Below, piece by piece: positions 53,223 through 61,495 of a stretch of 64,000 bases of DNA. How positions within the stretch are numbered: position 1 is the first letter of the stretch; each line of letters opens with the position of its first letter. The notes under the pieces are model-generated. The model searched no databases, had not been told where the DNA came from, and saw only the letters and a program-made list of their open reading frames with translations. This stretch comes from Thermoanaerobacterales bacterium (lineage in GTDB: Bacteria; Bacillota; Thermosediminibacteria; Thermosediminibacterales; Tepidanaerobacteraceae), in the NCBI GenBank assembly GCA_012840135.1, contig DUMA01000015.1, positions 1-64,000 on the forward strand, given 5' to 3'. A program made the translations under genes and the position numbers.

Positions 53223-53714
53223 ATGACAACTCCAGAAGAAAAAAGGGTGTTAGATGTTCTTGAAAAATTGAACATTCCATACGCCAGAATCGAGCACATT
53301 CCCGTGTTCACAATAGAAGAATTCGAAAAGCTAGGGAACATGCCCAAATCGGTATGTAAAAACCTTTTTGTGCGCAACCAGAAAGGGGACAGGCATTACC
53401 TTATCATCCTGGAAAATTCCAAAAGGGCAGACCTGGCAAAACTTGCGGAACAGATAGGCAGCGGCAAGCTTAGCTTTGCTTCGGAGAAGAGGCTGGAAAA
53501 ATATCTGGGGCTAAAGCCCGGATCGGTTTCCCCCTTTGGCTTAATCAACGATAGCCAAAAGGAAGTTAGAGTCGTGATCGACAGGGACTTGGAAAGTATG
53601 GGCGAAGTCAGCTTTCACCCGAACATTAACACCGCGACGTTGACAATTTCCTACAGGGATTTTGAGAAATATTTGGCCTGGTGCAAGAATAAAGTAGTAT
53701 ATGTTCGGATTTAG
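53223..53714 (+). CDS. YbaK/ProX-type aminoacyl-tRNA editing domain protein (PrdX-like)
   Basis: 163 residues from ATG 53223 (ATGGAGGTAAAT upstream). Stand-alone prolyl-tRNA synthetase editing fold: IPYARIEHIPVFTIEEFEKL, KNLFVRNQKGDRHYLIIL, GKLSFASEKRLEKYLGLKPGSVSPFGLIND. Hydrolyses Ala-tRNA-Pro or similar. Such PrdX-like proteins occur in D-proline reductase clusters of Clostridia, but prdA/prdB are not in this window. Confidence 0.9.
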   Translation: MTTPEEKRVLDVLEKLNIPYARIEHIPVFTIEEFEKLGNMPKSVCKNLFVRNQKGDRHYLIILENSKRADLAKLAEQIGSGKLSFASEKRLEKYLGLKPGSVSPFGLINDSQKEVRVVIDRDLESMGEVSFHPNINTATLTISYRDFEKYLAWCKNKVVYVRI

Positions 53715-53846
53715 TGCATAAAGTTTTAGATGTTAGAGGAATATTTTTGGGCTGTTCTTCGATGCCATCTACCAACATAGTTTCATGCAGATTTCTAATT
53801 AAGGAGCCTTATTTGAAGGTATATTGGGAAAATAAAACGAATTTTT

Positions 53847-53871
53847 AAACTGCGGGAATCCGCAGTTTTTT
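53847..53871 (+). terminator. Rho-independent terminator
   Basis: AAACTGCGG pairs with CCGCAGTTT over GAAT and runs into six T. Confidence 0.88.
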
Positions 53872-54045
53872 AATGCGCTGCGTGCACAGCAAAGCCCAAT
53901 TTGCTTGACGGTGAAGTCCGGTATCGGTAGCCGCCAAGGTGCTGGAAATTTTCGGGGTTGGCTGTGTCAGAAAAGTTAATAGAAGAAGCCGAAAAAAATC
54001 ATCAGATGAGTTACAATTAGAAAGATAAAAAAATTTATTTTTCAA
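53872..54045 (+). other. Gene-free stretch with a closed fold and a possible PTS IIA scrap
   Basis: CACAGC (53883-53888) can pair with GCTGTG (53960s) closing ~85 bases that include AAAGCCC/GGGGTT-like pairing. Just after it one frame reads EKLIEEAEKNHQMSYN-stop, close to the helix EKLIEEAEKNLLAAHD of the PTS IIA at 63723, so a short relic is possible. The remaining bases of the 392-base gap 53715-54106, apart from the terminator and the operator, show nothing I can name. Confidence 0.35.
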
Positions 54046-54071
54046 GGAGGAATTTTAAAATTTGTGTAGAA

Positions 54072-54096
54072 TTAATTAATAAACTTTATTAATTAA
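54072..54096. promoter_or_regulatory. Perfect palindrome, probable ROK-regulator operator
   Basis: TTAATTAATAAA, one C, then TTTATTAATTAA: twelve-base arms with no mismatch, ending ten bases before the ROK regulator ATG and touching its ribosome site. Position and symmetry suggest autoregulation. Confidence 0.65.
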
Positions 54097-54106
54097 AGGT
54101 GAGCCG

Positions 54107-55258
54107 ATGGTAAAAAAATTAGCGGGTCAGCCACGTTTAATAAAAGAAATAAACAAAGACCTTATTAAACAGGTAATAAAAGATAAGGGTCCCATATCAA
54201 AACCGGAAATAGCCAGAATAACAAAGCTCAGCCTGCCTACTGTAAACAAAATAGTTGACTATCTGGTGGAGACGAACTGTGTAAAAGAAAACGGCCTTGG
54301 GGAAACAGGTAGCGGAAGAAAGCCTGTTTTGTATGAAATTAACAGCAGCGCAGGCAATGTAATAGCCCTCTTTTTTGAGAATGATTACATTCGAGGTGCT
54401 ATAAGCAATATTATTGGTGAAATTCTGGAAACAGAAAGGGTAGAAATTGACCTCGGGTCAAAAGAAGAGGCATTGAACAGCACCTGCAGTATTATCGACC
54501 ATCTAATGCAGGGCAGGGAGAATGTGAAAGCTATCGGCATCGGTGTGCCGGGAGTAGTCAAGCCGCAGGGGACAATATACAGCATCCCGAATATAACAGG
54601 CTGGGAAGGCATCAATTTAAAAAAGATAATACAGGAAAGATACAGGATACCCGTATTTATAGAAAACGATGTTAATCTGATTGCTCTTGGGGTGTATTAC
54701 AGACAGCTTAAGAAAAAATACAGCAACGTGGTTTATGTATATTTCGGAAAAGGCATTGGTTCGGGAATTATTATCGATAAAAAGCTTTACAAGGGTTCTA
54801 CGAATTTTGCCGGTGAAATAAGCTACATGGTTACGCAGGATTTATACCCGGAGCAGCTGTATGAGGCAAGGTTCAAAGGCCTGCTTGAAAAAGAGGTATC
54901 CGATATCATTAAAGATATTTACCGGGCAGAAAGCATAACCAACTATAACGAACTGAAGCATAAAATGGCTGATGAAGAAGCTGCTGGAGAAACTGTCGGG
55001 AAACTCATAAGAAAAGTTGCCTTCACCTTAATAAACATCACATGCGTTTTAAACCCAGAAGCGATAGTAGTAAAAGGCAATTTTATTTATCCAGAGTTCA
55101 TTGAAAAGGTTAAAAAAATCATAGATAACTACCTTCCCAGGGATATCCCGAAAATTTTAATTCTTGAAGATGAAGATGCGGGATTAATAGGTACTATCAA
55201 TATGTGCATATCAAATATAAGTTCAAATTACTTACTTCTAGATAGTACTGGAGAGTGA
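54107..55258 (+). CDS. ROK-family transcriptional regulator (NagC/XylR type)
   Basis: 383 residues. A winged HTH at residues ~10-70 (ISKPEIARITKLSLPTVNKIVDYLVE) precedes a ROK sugar-binding domain (AIGIGVPGVVKPQGTIY, IENDVNLIALGVYY, VYFGKGIGSGIIID). The usual HCGxCxCGxxGC zinc motif is replaced by a divergent segment (VTQDLYPEQLYEARFKGLL), so it may lack the zinc site. Regulates the sugar import genes that follow. Confidence 0.9.
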   Translation: MVKKLAGQPRLIKEINKDLIKQVIKDKGPISKPEIARITKLSLPTVNKIVDYLVETNCVKENGLGETGSGRKPVLYEINSSAGNVIALFFENDYIRGAISNIIGEILETERVEIDLGSKEEALNSTCSIIDHLMQGRENVKAIGIGVPGVVKPQGTIYSIPNITGWEGINLKKIIQERYRIPVFIENDVNLIALGVYYRQLKKKYSNVVYVYFGKGIGSGIIIDKKLYKGSTNFAGEISYMVTQDLYPEQLYEARFKGLLEKEVSDIIKDIYRAESITNYNELKHKMADEEAAGETVGKLIRKVAFTLINITCVLNPEAIVVKGNFIYPEFIEKVKKIIDNYLPRDIPKILILEDEDAGLIGTINMCISNISSNYLLLDSTGE

Positions 55259-56214
55259 AAAAATTGGGTTACATTGTTGCCGTTGATGGAGGGGGAACAA
55301 AAACCTCCTTATGCGTATCGGATTTAAAAGGGCAAAACAGAAAATATGTATATACTGGCTGCACCAACTATAAATCAATAGGCATAAAAAAAACAAAAGA
55401 AAATCTAAAGGAGGTGATTAATAAAGCGCTCAAGATACTTGGCATCTCTATAGCAGACGTCGAATACTTTGTTATGGGACTTTCGGGCAATGACTCGGAA
55501 AAAGACGTTCAAGTTTTAACCGGTATTTTAAAAGACATAGGAATAAACGGTAACTATTATCTTTGCAATGATTCCGAACTGGCTCTTTTTGCAGGAACTG
55601 ATACTCCCGGGATTGTTGTAATTTCTGGAACTGGTTCAATAGTATATGGTGTGAACAATGATGGGAAAAAGGTCCGAATAGGCGGATGGGATTATGATTT
55701 TAACGACCTGGGTTCCGGATACTGGATAGGACGGGAAGCGATAAAACACGTGATCATGCATTGCGATGGGTATTTTCCTAATTCTAATCTTTTTGACAGG
55801 ATAAAAAAGTATTTTAATCTAGAAAAAATAGAAAATTTTACATTTTATATAACCGCAAGCAAGAAAAATTTTACAAAAATCGCTTCCATTGCAAAACTTG
55901 TAGTTGAAGAGGCGAAAAATGGCGATGAACTGTCATGTTCTATTATAGATAAGGCGGTTTATTACCTTGCTGTTCAGGCTAAAGAAGCATATAAAAGGCT
56001 GAAATTCCCTGATGGTAATCAAAAAATTTCTGTAGTACTTGCCGGGGGTGTGTTATCAAGCGATATCGTTAGCGAAAAATTCAAATCAAAATTTATCGAT
56101 ATGGTTGGTCGTATGGATAACATACATTTTATACATCTTCAAGAGCAACCAGTGGAGGGAGGCATAAAAATAGCTTTAAAACATTTACAAAAAATAAGAA
56201 TACTAAAAAATTAA
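55255..56214 (+). CDS. BadF/BadG-type ATPase, N-acetylhexosamine kinase-like
   Basis: 319 residues. ASKHA fold of the N-acetylglucosamine kinase type: VAVDGGGTKTSLCV (phosphate 1), ISGTGSIVYGVN (phosphate 2), GGWDYDFNDLGSGYWIGREAI (substrate loop), and VLAGGVLSSD (adenosine). GTG start overlaps the ROK stop; CTGGAG lies upstream. Presumably phosphorylates the sugar imported by the ABC system below. Confidence 0.88.
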   Translation: MKKLGYIVAVDGGGTKTSLCVSDLKGQNRKYVYTGCTNYKSIGIKKTKENLKEVINKALKILGISIADVEYFVMGLSGNDSEKDVQVLTGILKDIGINGNYYLCNDSELALFAGTDTPGIVVISGTGSIVYGVNNDGKKVRIGGWDYDFNDLGSGYWIGREAIKHVIMHCDGYFPNSNLFDRIKKYFNLEKIENFTFYITASKKNFTKIASIAKLVVEEAKNGDELSCSIIDKAVYYLAVQAKEAYKRLKFPDGNQKISVVLAGGVLSSDIVSEKFKSKFIDMVGRMDNIHFIHLQEQPVEGGIKIALKHLQKIRILKN

Positions 56215-56241
56215 TTTTTAAGAAAGGACGGATTGAACATT

Positions 56242-57396
56242 ATGAATAAGAAAATCTTTTCTGTAATTGCTCTGATGGTGATTGTGGTTTTACTTATCAG
56301 TGCTTGCGGGTCAGGTGGCCAGAACAGCAACTCGAGCCAAACTCAAAATGCACAGAGTACATCACAGACAAAGGATGACATGTCTCGTTTTGACGAAGAA
56401 ATAGCAAAAGGACCTAACGGCGAAACACCAACCCGCTCTTCCGAAATCAACCTTACAGAGGAAGACTACGCAAAGTTGCGGGAAGGCAAGCACAAAGCAG
56501 CTCTTATCTGGGCTGGGAGTGGCGAATGGTACAATGCCCTGACTGAGGGCGCCAAAGAAGAATTCGAAAAGATGGGTGTAAAAATAGTTGCAGTATCAGA
56601 TGCTCAGTTTGACCCGGCAAAACAGGCTACGGATATTGAAACGGCACTTGCCTTAAATCCGGATATTATTCTTTCTCTTCCTGTAGATCCAGTTTCAGGC
56701 ACGCGCGCTTATCAACCTGCGGTTGACAAGGGTGTTACCATTGTTTTCGCTGATAATGGTGTAAATAACTATCGTGCCGGGAAAGAATATGTTTCTATTG
56801 TCACCGGCGACCATTTCGGGATGGGTCGGGCTGCGGCGGAACTTATGAATGAAGCAATTGGAGGAAAAGGTGAAATCGCTTTTATCTACCATGACGCTGA
56901 TTATTTTGTGACAAATAACAGAGACGGGGCTTTTAAGAGGGCTATCCAAAAAAAGTATCCTGATATAAAAATAGTTGCCGAAGCCGGTTTTACTCAGGAA
57001 AATGCTACCGGAGAAGTGGCTTCTACAATACTCACCCAGCATCCCGAGATTAAGGGCATATATGTTGCGTGGGATGTTGCGGCAGAACCGGTGGTCGCAG
57101 AATTGCGAGCAGCGGGCAGGAACGACGTTAAAGTTGTGACCCACGACCTGGGAGCAAATAACGATCTCGATATGGCGCGAGGCGGCAATGTTTGCGGCAA
57201 AGTGGCAGATATGCCTGTAGAAATAGGCCGCACTATGGCGAAATTGGCAGGGTACAAACTGCTTGGCAAAGAAGCTCCGCCTTTTGTTGTTTGCAGTCTG
57301 ATAAAAGTGACCAGAGACAATCTTGAGGAAGCATGGAAAAAGTCGCTTAATAAAGAACTGCCTGAAGACATTCTAAAGGCGCTGGGGAAAAAATAA
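56242..57396 (+). CDS. Sugar ABC transporter substrate-binding lipoprotein (RbsB/XylF-like)
   Basis: 384 residues from ATG 56242; TTG 56233 is closer to the AAAGGA site and would add three residues. Lipobox LISACGSGG (Cys near 23). A Ser/Gln/Asn-rich linker, then a Peripla_BP_4 domain: KIVAVSDAQFDPAKQATDIETAL, LSLPVDPVSGTRAYQPAVDKG, VTGDHFGMGRAAAELM. Binds a sugar or sugar derivative outside the membrane. Confidence 0.9.
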   Translation: MNKKIFSVIALMVIVVLLISACGSGGQNSNSSQTQNAQSTSQTKDDMSRFDEEIAKGPNGETPTRSSEINLTEEDYAKLREGKHKAALIWAGSGEWYNALTEGAKEEFEKMGVKIVAVSDAQFDPAKQATDIETALALNPDIILSLPVDPVSGTRAYQPAVDKGVTIVFADNGVNNYRAGKEYVSIVTGDHFGMGRAAAELMNEAIGGKGEIAFIYHDADYFVTNNRDGAFKRAIQKKYPDIKIVAEAGFTQENATGEVASTILTQHPEIKGIYVAWDVAAEPVVAELRAAGRNDVKVVTHDLGANNDLDMARGGNVCGKVADMPVEIGRTMAKLAGYKLLGKEAPPFVVCSLIKVTRDNLEEAWKKSLNKELPEDILKALGKK

Positions 57397-57413
57397 TTAG
57401 AAAGATTATTAAA

Positions 57414-57447
57414 GCTATGACCTTTGAGTTGCCTTCAAAGGTCATAG
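57414..57447 (+). other. Perfect 14-bp hairpin after the binding-protein gene
   Basis: GCTATGACCTTTGA pairs with TCAAAGGTCATAGC across GTTGCC, with no U-tract. It is placed where binding-protein messages are often stabilised. It overlaps the start of a 42-codon frame. Confidence 0.75.
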
Positions 57448-57545
57448 CAATATATAAAAATGCAGTCAATATTAATTCTATCAACATCGGTATGCCGCAC
57501 AATAAAGAGATTTTGAAATATCTCCATAGTGCCGCTATCGAATAA
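57417..57545 (+). CDS. Possible small protein between binding protein and permease genes
   Basis: 42 codons, ATG 57417 to TAA 57545, reading MTFELPSKVIAIYKNAVN... and ending KEILKYLHSAAIE. It has no strong ribosome site, and its first codons form the perfect hairpin above. It could be a real microprotein, a relic of a lost gene, or chance. Confidence 0.3.
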   Translation: MTFELPSKVIAIYKNAVNINSINIGMPHNKEILKYLHSAAIE

Positions 57546-57559
57546 GTGGAGTGAGGGAT

Positions 57560-58519
57560 ATGGATAATTTTATATCTAAAAAAATTAAAGGTTTTAACTA
57601 TAAAAATTATATAGTATATATAAGCTTTGGGCTGGTTTTATTGTTTTTTTCAATTACGCTTTTTAACAAGGGTTTCTTATCTCCGGAGAACCTCATGAAC
57701 ATTCTGCGACAGACTGCCATGATATCTGTCATGGCGGTAGGCATGACTTTCACAATATCTGCTGCAGAAATTGACCTCTCAATAGGGTCCATAGTCGCTT
57801 TATCCGCCCTGGTTGCAGCATTGGTTTTAAGAAGCGCAGGTATTATTTTGGCCGTGCTGGCAGGATTGAGCGTCGGGGCGGTTACTGGTTTGTTAAATGG
57901 AATTATAGTATCAAAAGTGCGTATACCCTCTTTTCTTGTAACGCTGGGAACATCCAGCATTATAAGCGGCCTGGCGCGGAAGATAACAAATCTTGAAGCT
58001 GTTCCTATAATCGATAAAAGATTTAATTTTATATTCGGCTCCGGCGACATAGGCCCAATTTCCACACTTTTTCTCTGGACGCTCGTTATCATGATTGTAG
58101 GGGATCTGGTTTACAGGAAGACGCCGTTTGGAAGAGCGGTTCTGGCAACGGGCGGCAACAAATCAGCTGCGAGGTTTTCTGGCATACGCACAGATGCGGT
58201 GAAGGTGGCGGTAATGACAATCAGCGCCGTATGTGCGGCTTTTGCAGGAATACTTTACGCCGGCCGGCTCCACGGTGCCCGCTATACACTTGGCGAAGCG
58301 GATGTCATGACTGTGATAGCCGCCGTCGTGATTGGCGGCACCAGCTTTACCGGGGGTCGCGGCACGGTGGTGGGTTCTATTATCGGTTCTATAATAATGG
58401 GAATGCTGAATAACGGGCTTTTGCTTATGGGGCTCAGCGTTTCCGATCAGATGATTGCAAGGGGTATCATAATAATACTTGCGGTATCACTCAGCCTCAG
58501 AGAGGCTAAAAATGATTAA
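57560..58519 (+). CDS. Sugar ABC transporter permease (RbsC-like)
   Basis: 319 residues from ATG 57560 (GGAG upstream). BPD_transp_2 family: NLMNILRQTAMISVMAVGMTFTISAAEIDLSIGSIVALSAL, ATGGNKSAARFSGIRTDAVKVAVMTISAVCAAFAGIL and VIGGTSFTGGRGTVVGSIIGS. About nine helices. Pairs with the ATPase two genes downstream. Confidence 0.92.
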   Translation: MDNFISKKIKGFNYKNYIVYISFGLVLLFFSITLFNKGFLSPENLMNILRQTAMISVMAVGMTFTISAAEIDLSIGSIVALSALVAALVLRSAGIILAVLAGLSVGAVTGLLNGIIVSKVRIPSFLVTLGTSSIISGLARKITNLEAVPIIDKRFNFIFGSGDIGPISTLFLWTLVIMIVGDLVYRKTPFGRAVLATGGNKSAARFSGIRTDAVKVAVMTISAVCAAFAGILYAGRLHGARYTLGEADVMTVIAAVVIGGTSFTGGRGTVVGSIIGSIIMGMLNNGLLLMGLSVSDQMIARGIIIILAVSLSLREAKND

Positions 58520-58548
58520 CATATATTTTTTACTTCAGAGGTGGTTAT

Positions 58549-59745
58549 ATGTTTCTGGATGTTTTGCTCAGAAGAAATAGAAAGTTTGTGGAAACCGCCA
58601 TTGAACTGCATCAAAAAGGAGAAATACCCGCAAACAGTTATGTCATCGACGTTGATACGGTCAGGGATAACGCTGCCGTAATGGCCGAAGCCGGCAAAAA
58701 GTACAATTTTAAAATATTTGCCATGACAAAGCAAATAGGCAGAAATCCGGTTGTTCTGAAAGCTATAAGGGAAGCCGGCATAGACTCCTGTGTGGCGGTG
58801 GATCTTGCCTGCGCCAGAGCCGTGAATGCGGCCGGGCTTAAAGTAGGCCATCTGGGGCACCTTGTCCAGATTCCCAGGGCAGAGACAAAAGCGGCGTTAA
58901 ACCTTAAACCTGATTATTGGACCGTTTTTAGTTATGAGAAAGCCGTTGAAATATCAAACGCTAATACCGAAAACAGGGAACAAAAAGTGCTGGCGAGAAT
59001 TTACGCTGATGGAGACAGATTTTATAAAGGCCACGAGGGCGGGTTTCCGGTTAAGGATATCCTTGAGGTCTCTAAAAAACTTGACAGTTTGAAGGGAATA
59101 AAATTTGCCGGAATAACCACTTTTCCCGCATTGCTATATGACCCCGAAGCCAAAGATGTAATGCCAACCCATAATCTTAAAACCCTGGAGGAAGCAGCGG
59201 CCACCTTAGCTAAAGCGGGAATTGAAAATATCGAAATCAATGCTCCCGGCACTACTTCCAGTGTGGTGTTTGAAAAACTTGCCGATGCCGGTGCTACTCA
59301 GGTGGAACCCGGCCACGGTTTGACCGGTACAACTCCTCTTCATGCAATAAACGACCTGCCTGAAAGGCCGGCGATGCTGTATCTTACAGAAGTTTCGCAT
59401 TTTTACGGCGGCAAGCCCTATTGCTTTGGCGGGGGCCTTTACATTGATCCGGTATTTCCACCGTACCCCGTAAAAGCATGTGTGGGTTCTTCTCCGGAAG
59501 AAGCTATCGAGCAGAAGATAGTATCTGAAATGCCCGATCCCTCGGCAATTGATTATTATGGAATTTTGCAGCCCGAGCATGGGAATAAAGTAAGAGAGGG
59601 AGATACGGTGATATTTGGTTTCAGGGCACAGGTTTTTGTAACAAGAGCCTATGTGGTCCCAATCAGCGGGATAAAAACCGGTAAACCTGAGGTTAAAGGA
59701 ATCTGGTTTTCAGATGGCAGAAGGGTTGGTTGGCCGGAATGGTAA
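58549..59745 (+). CDS. YhfX-like PLP-dependent alanine-racemase-fold protein
   Basis: 398 residues, fold-type III PLP protein of the YhfX kind. SYVIDVDTVRDNAAVMAEAG leads to FAMTKQIGRNP, whose Lys is the expected PLP lysine. NAPGTTSSVVFEKLADAGATQVEPGHGLTGTTP carries the phosphate-binding region. The C-terminal beta domain is present (GDTVIFGFRAQVFVTRAYVVP). It sits between the permease and ATPase genes of a sugar ABC system, so its substrate may be an amino sugar or sugar-linked amino acid. The reaction is unknown. Confidence 0.85.
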   Translation: MFLDVLLRRNRKFVETAIELHQKGEIPANSYVIDVDTVRDNAAVMAEAGKKYNFKIFAMTKQIGRNPVVLKAIREAGIDSCVAVDLACARAVNAAGLKVGHLGHLVQIPRAETKAALNLKPDYWTVFSYEKAVEISNANTENREQKVLARIYADGDRFYKGHEGGFPVKDILEVSKKLDSLKGIKFAGITTFPALLYDPEAKDVMPTHNLKTLEEAAATLAKAGIENIEINAPGTTSSVVFEKLADAGATQVEPGHGLTGTTPLHAINDLPERPAMLYLTEVSHFYGGKPYCFGGGLYIDPVFPPYPVKACVGSSPEEAIEQKIVSEMPDPSAIDYYGILQPEHGNKVREGDTVIFGFRAQVFVTRAYVVPISGIKTGKPEVKGIWFSDGRRVGWPEW

Positions 59746-61268
59746 AAATTGATTTTGAAGAAAATAACACCGGCATATATGCTCTTGAAGCCATTGACAT
59801 CCATAAGGCCTTTTTTAAAAATGAGGTGCTTAAAGGTGTAACAGTTAAAGTTAAAAAAGGAGAAGTACTGGGCCTTGTGGGATCCAACGGGGCTGGCAAG
59901 TCGACACTAATGAAAATAATAAATGGCGTCTATAAAGCAGACAGCGGTATTATAAAAATAAACGGAGAAAAGGTGTATTATAAAGACGTACAGGGAGCAA
60001 GGGCCAGCGGAATAGCTATGGTATACCAGGAATTCAGCCTCGTTCCAACCATGACAGTTGCCCAGAACCTTTTTCTTGCGGAGGAGCCAAAAAAGGGACT
60101 TTTTATTGATGACTCTACCTGCATTAAGAAGGCCCAGGAGGCATTTAAAGATTTCAATGTGGAAATTGACCCGAGAACTTATGTGGAAGACCTTTCTATA
60201 GGAAACCAGCAGATAGTGGAAATAGTAAAGGCCTTGATCCGGAAACCTGCGGTTTTGATACTCGATGAGCCTACCGCATCCCTTACGCAAAAGGAAATAA
60301 ACAGATTGTTCGATTTTATAAAACGATTGAAACAGCAGGGAATAGCCATAATATTTGTTTCTCATCACCTGCGGGAAATAACGGACATTTGCGATAGGGT
60401 TGTGGTGTTGCGGGATGGCAGGGTTTCGCTGGACGATTATGTTAAAAATGTAGAAATACAGCAAATAATACAGGCCATGATCGGGCGAAAGGTAACAACG
60501 TATGAATACATTCCGCCGAAAACAAATATTACAAGAAAACAACCGATTTTGGAGGTCAGAGGGCTGAAGTGGCGTGATAAGATCAATGATGTAAGTTTTT
60601 CGGTATACCCGGGAGATATAGTCGGGATAGCCGGTTTGCTGGGAAGCGGCCGCACGGAAATACTGAAAAATATTTACGGGCTTTACAGACCCGAAAAGGG
60701 TGAAATAATAGTAAATGGCCAGATTTTAAAAATTAATGGTCCATGGGACGGAATAAAGCACGGTTTATTTCTTGTCCCTGAAAACAGGCGTAAAGAAGGA
60801 ATAATAGCGGGTCAATCCATAAGACATAATATACTCCTGCCGGTATGGAGAAGGTTAAAGAAAAGATTGTTTATCGATGACGGGAAAGGTAAAAAAATAG
60901 CTACGGATCTAAGTCAAAAATTAAATATAAAAATGGTTGACACCGAACAATATGTGGAAGTGCTTTCCGGCGGGAATCAACAGAAAGTGGTTTTCGCAAA
61001 AAGTCTTGTCACAGGACCCAAAGTACTGCTGCTTGATGACCCGACCGTCGGTATTGATGTTGAGGCTAAAAATGAAATAGCAAATCTTATCCGCAATATT
61101 GCCGACGAAGGCAATGGTGTATTGCTTGTGTCCTCCGAAATGGAAGAGATGGCTCGACTGGCGGACAGAGTGCTTGTTTTAAGACAAGGTAAAATTATTC
61201 GTGAATTATCTAGATGCAAAGGAGATATTATAACAGAAGAAACCCTGACCGAAGCCATTCAACTATAA
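59739..61268 (+). CDS. Sugar ABC transporter ATPase (RbsA-like, two ABC domains)
   Basis: 509 residues from ATG 59739, overlapping the racemase stop; TTG 59730 is also possible. Domain 1: GLVGSNGAGKSTLMKIING, signature LSIGNQQIVEIVKAL, LILDEPTASLT. Domain 2: GIAGLLGSGRTEILKNIYGL, signature LSGGNQQKVVFAKSL, LLLDDPTVGIDVEAK. The degenerate second Walker A (GSGRTE) is normal for RbsA/MglA proteins. Confidence 0.93.
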   Translation: MVKIDFEENNTGIYALEAIDIHKAFFKNEVLKGVTVKVKKGEVLGLVGSNGAGKSTLMKIINGVYKADSGIIKINGEKVYYKDVQGARASGIAMVYQEFSLVPTMTVAQNLFLAEEPKKGLFIDDSTCIKKAQEAFKDFNVEIDPRTYVEDLSIGNQQIVEIVKALIRKPAVLILDEPTASLTQKEINRLFDFIKRLKQQGIAIIFVSHHLREITDICDRVVVLRDGRVSLDDYVKNVEIQQIIQAMIGRKVTTYEYIPPKTNITRKQPILEVRGLKWRDKINDVSFSVYPGDIVGIAGLLGSGRTEILKNIYGLYRPEKGEIIVNGQILKINGPWDGIKHGLFLVPENRRKEGIIAGQSIRHNILLPVWRRLKKRLFIDDGKGKKIATDLSQKLNIKMVDTEQYVEVLSGGNQQKVVFAKSLVTGPKVLLLDDPTVGIDVEAKNEIANLIRNIADEGNGVLLVSSEMEEMARLADRVLVLRQGKIIRELSRCKGDIITEETLTEAIQL

Positions 61269-61290
61269 ATTATCAGGTGCCAGGCGCACA

Positions 61291-61336
61291 TAAATTCCCC
61301 TTTTAGCCTTGAACTGCTTAAAGGGGAATTTATTTG
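61291..61336 (+). terminator. Terminator of the sugar ABC operon
   Basis: TAAATTCCCCTTT pairs with AAAGGGGAATTTA; TTTGTTTT follows. Just before it GGTGCCAGGCGC resembles the 3' part of the 8372 element by a few bases only. Confidence 0.82.
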
Positions 61337-61407
61337 TTTTAAATTTGCTTTAATTTATCGCTACAGTATGACGAATAAAATATATATATTTTTTTATTAA
61401 AAACATA

Positions 61408-61436
61408 TTTACTTTCGAATGAAAGTATAATATAAT
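61408..61436 (+). promoter_or_regulatory. Sigma-A promoter with DeoR-type operator in the spacer
   Basis: TTTACT (61408-61413), 17 bases, TATAAT (61431-61436). The palindrome ACTTTC-GAAT-GAAAGT (61411-61426) covers the -35 edge and spacer. A similar CGAATGRAAAT-like block recurs downstream of the regulator gene. Confidence 0.65.
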
Positions 61437-61495
61437 ATAAATGAAAATATAAGAAAATAGAGGCACATCTAAATTTATCAAAAGGATGTAGAATA

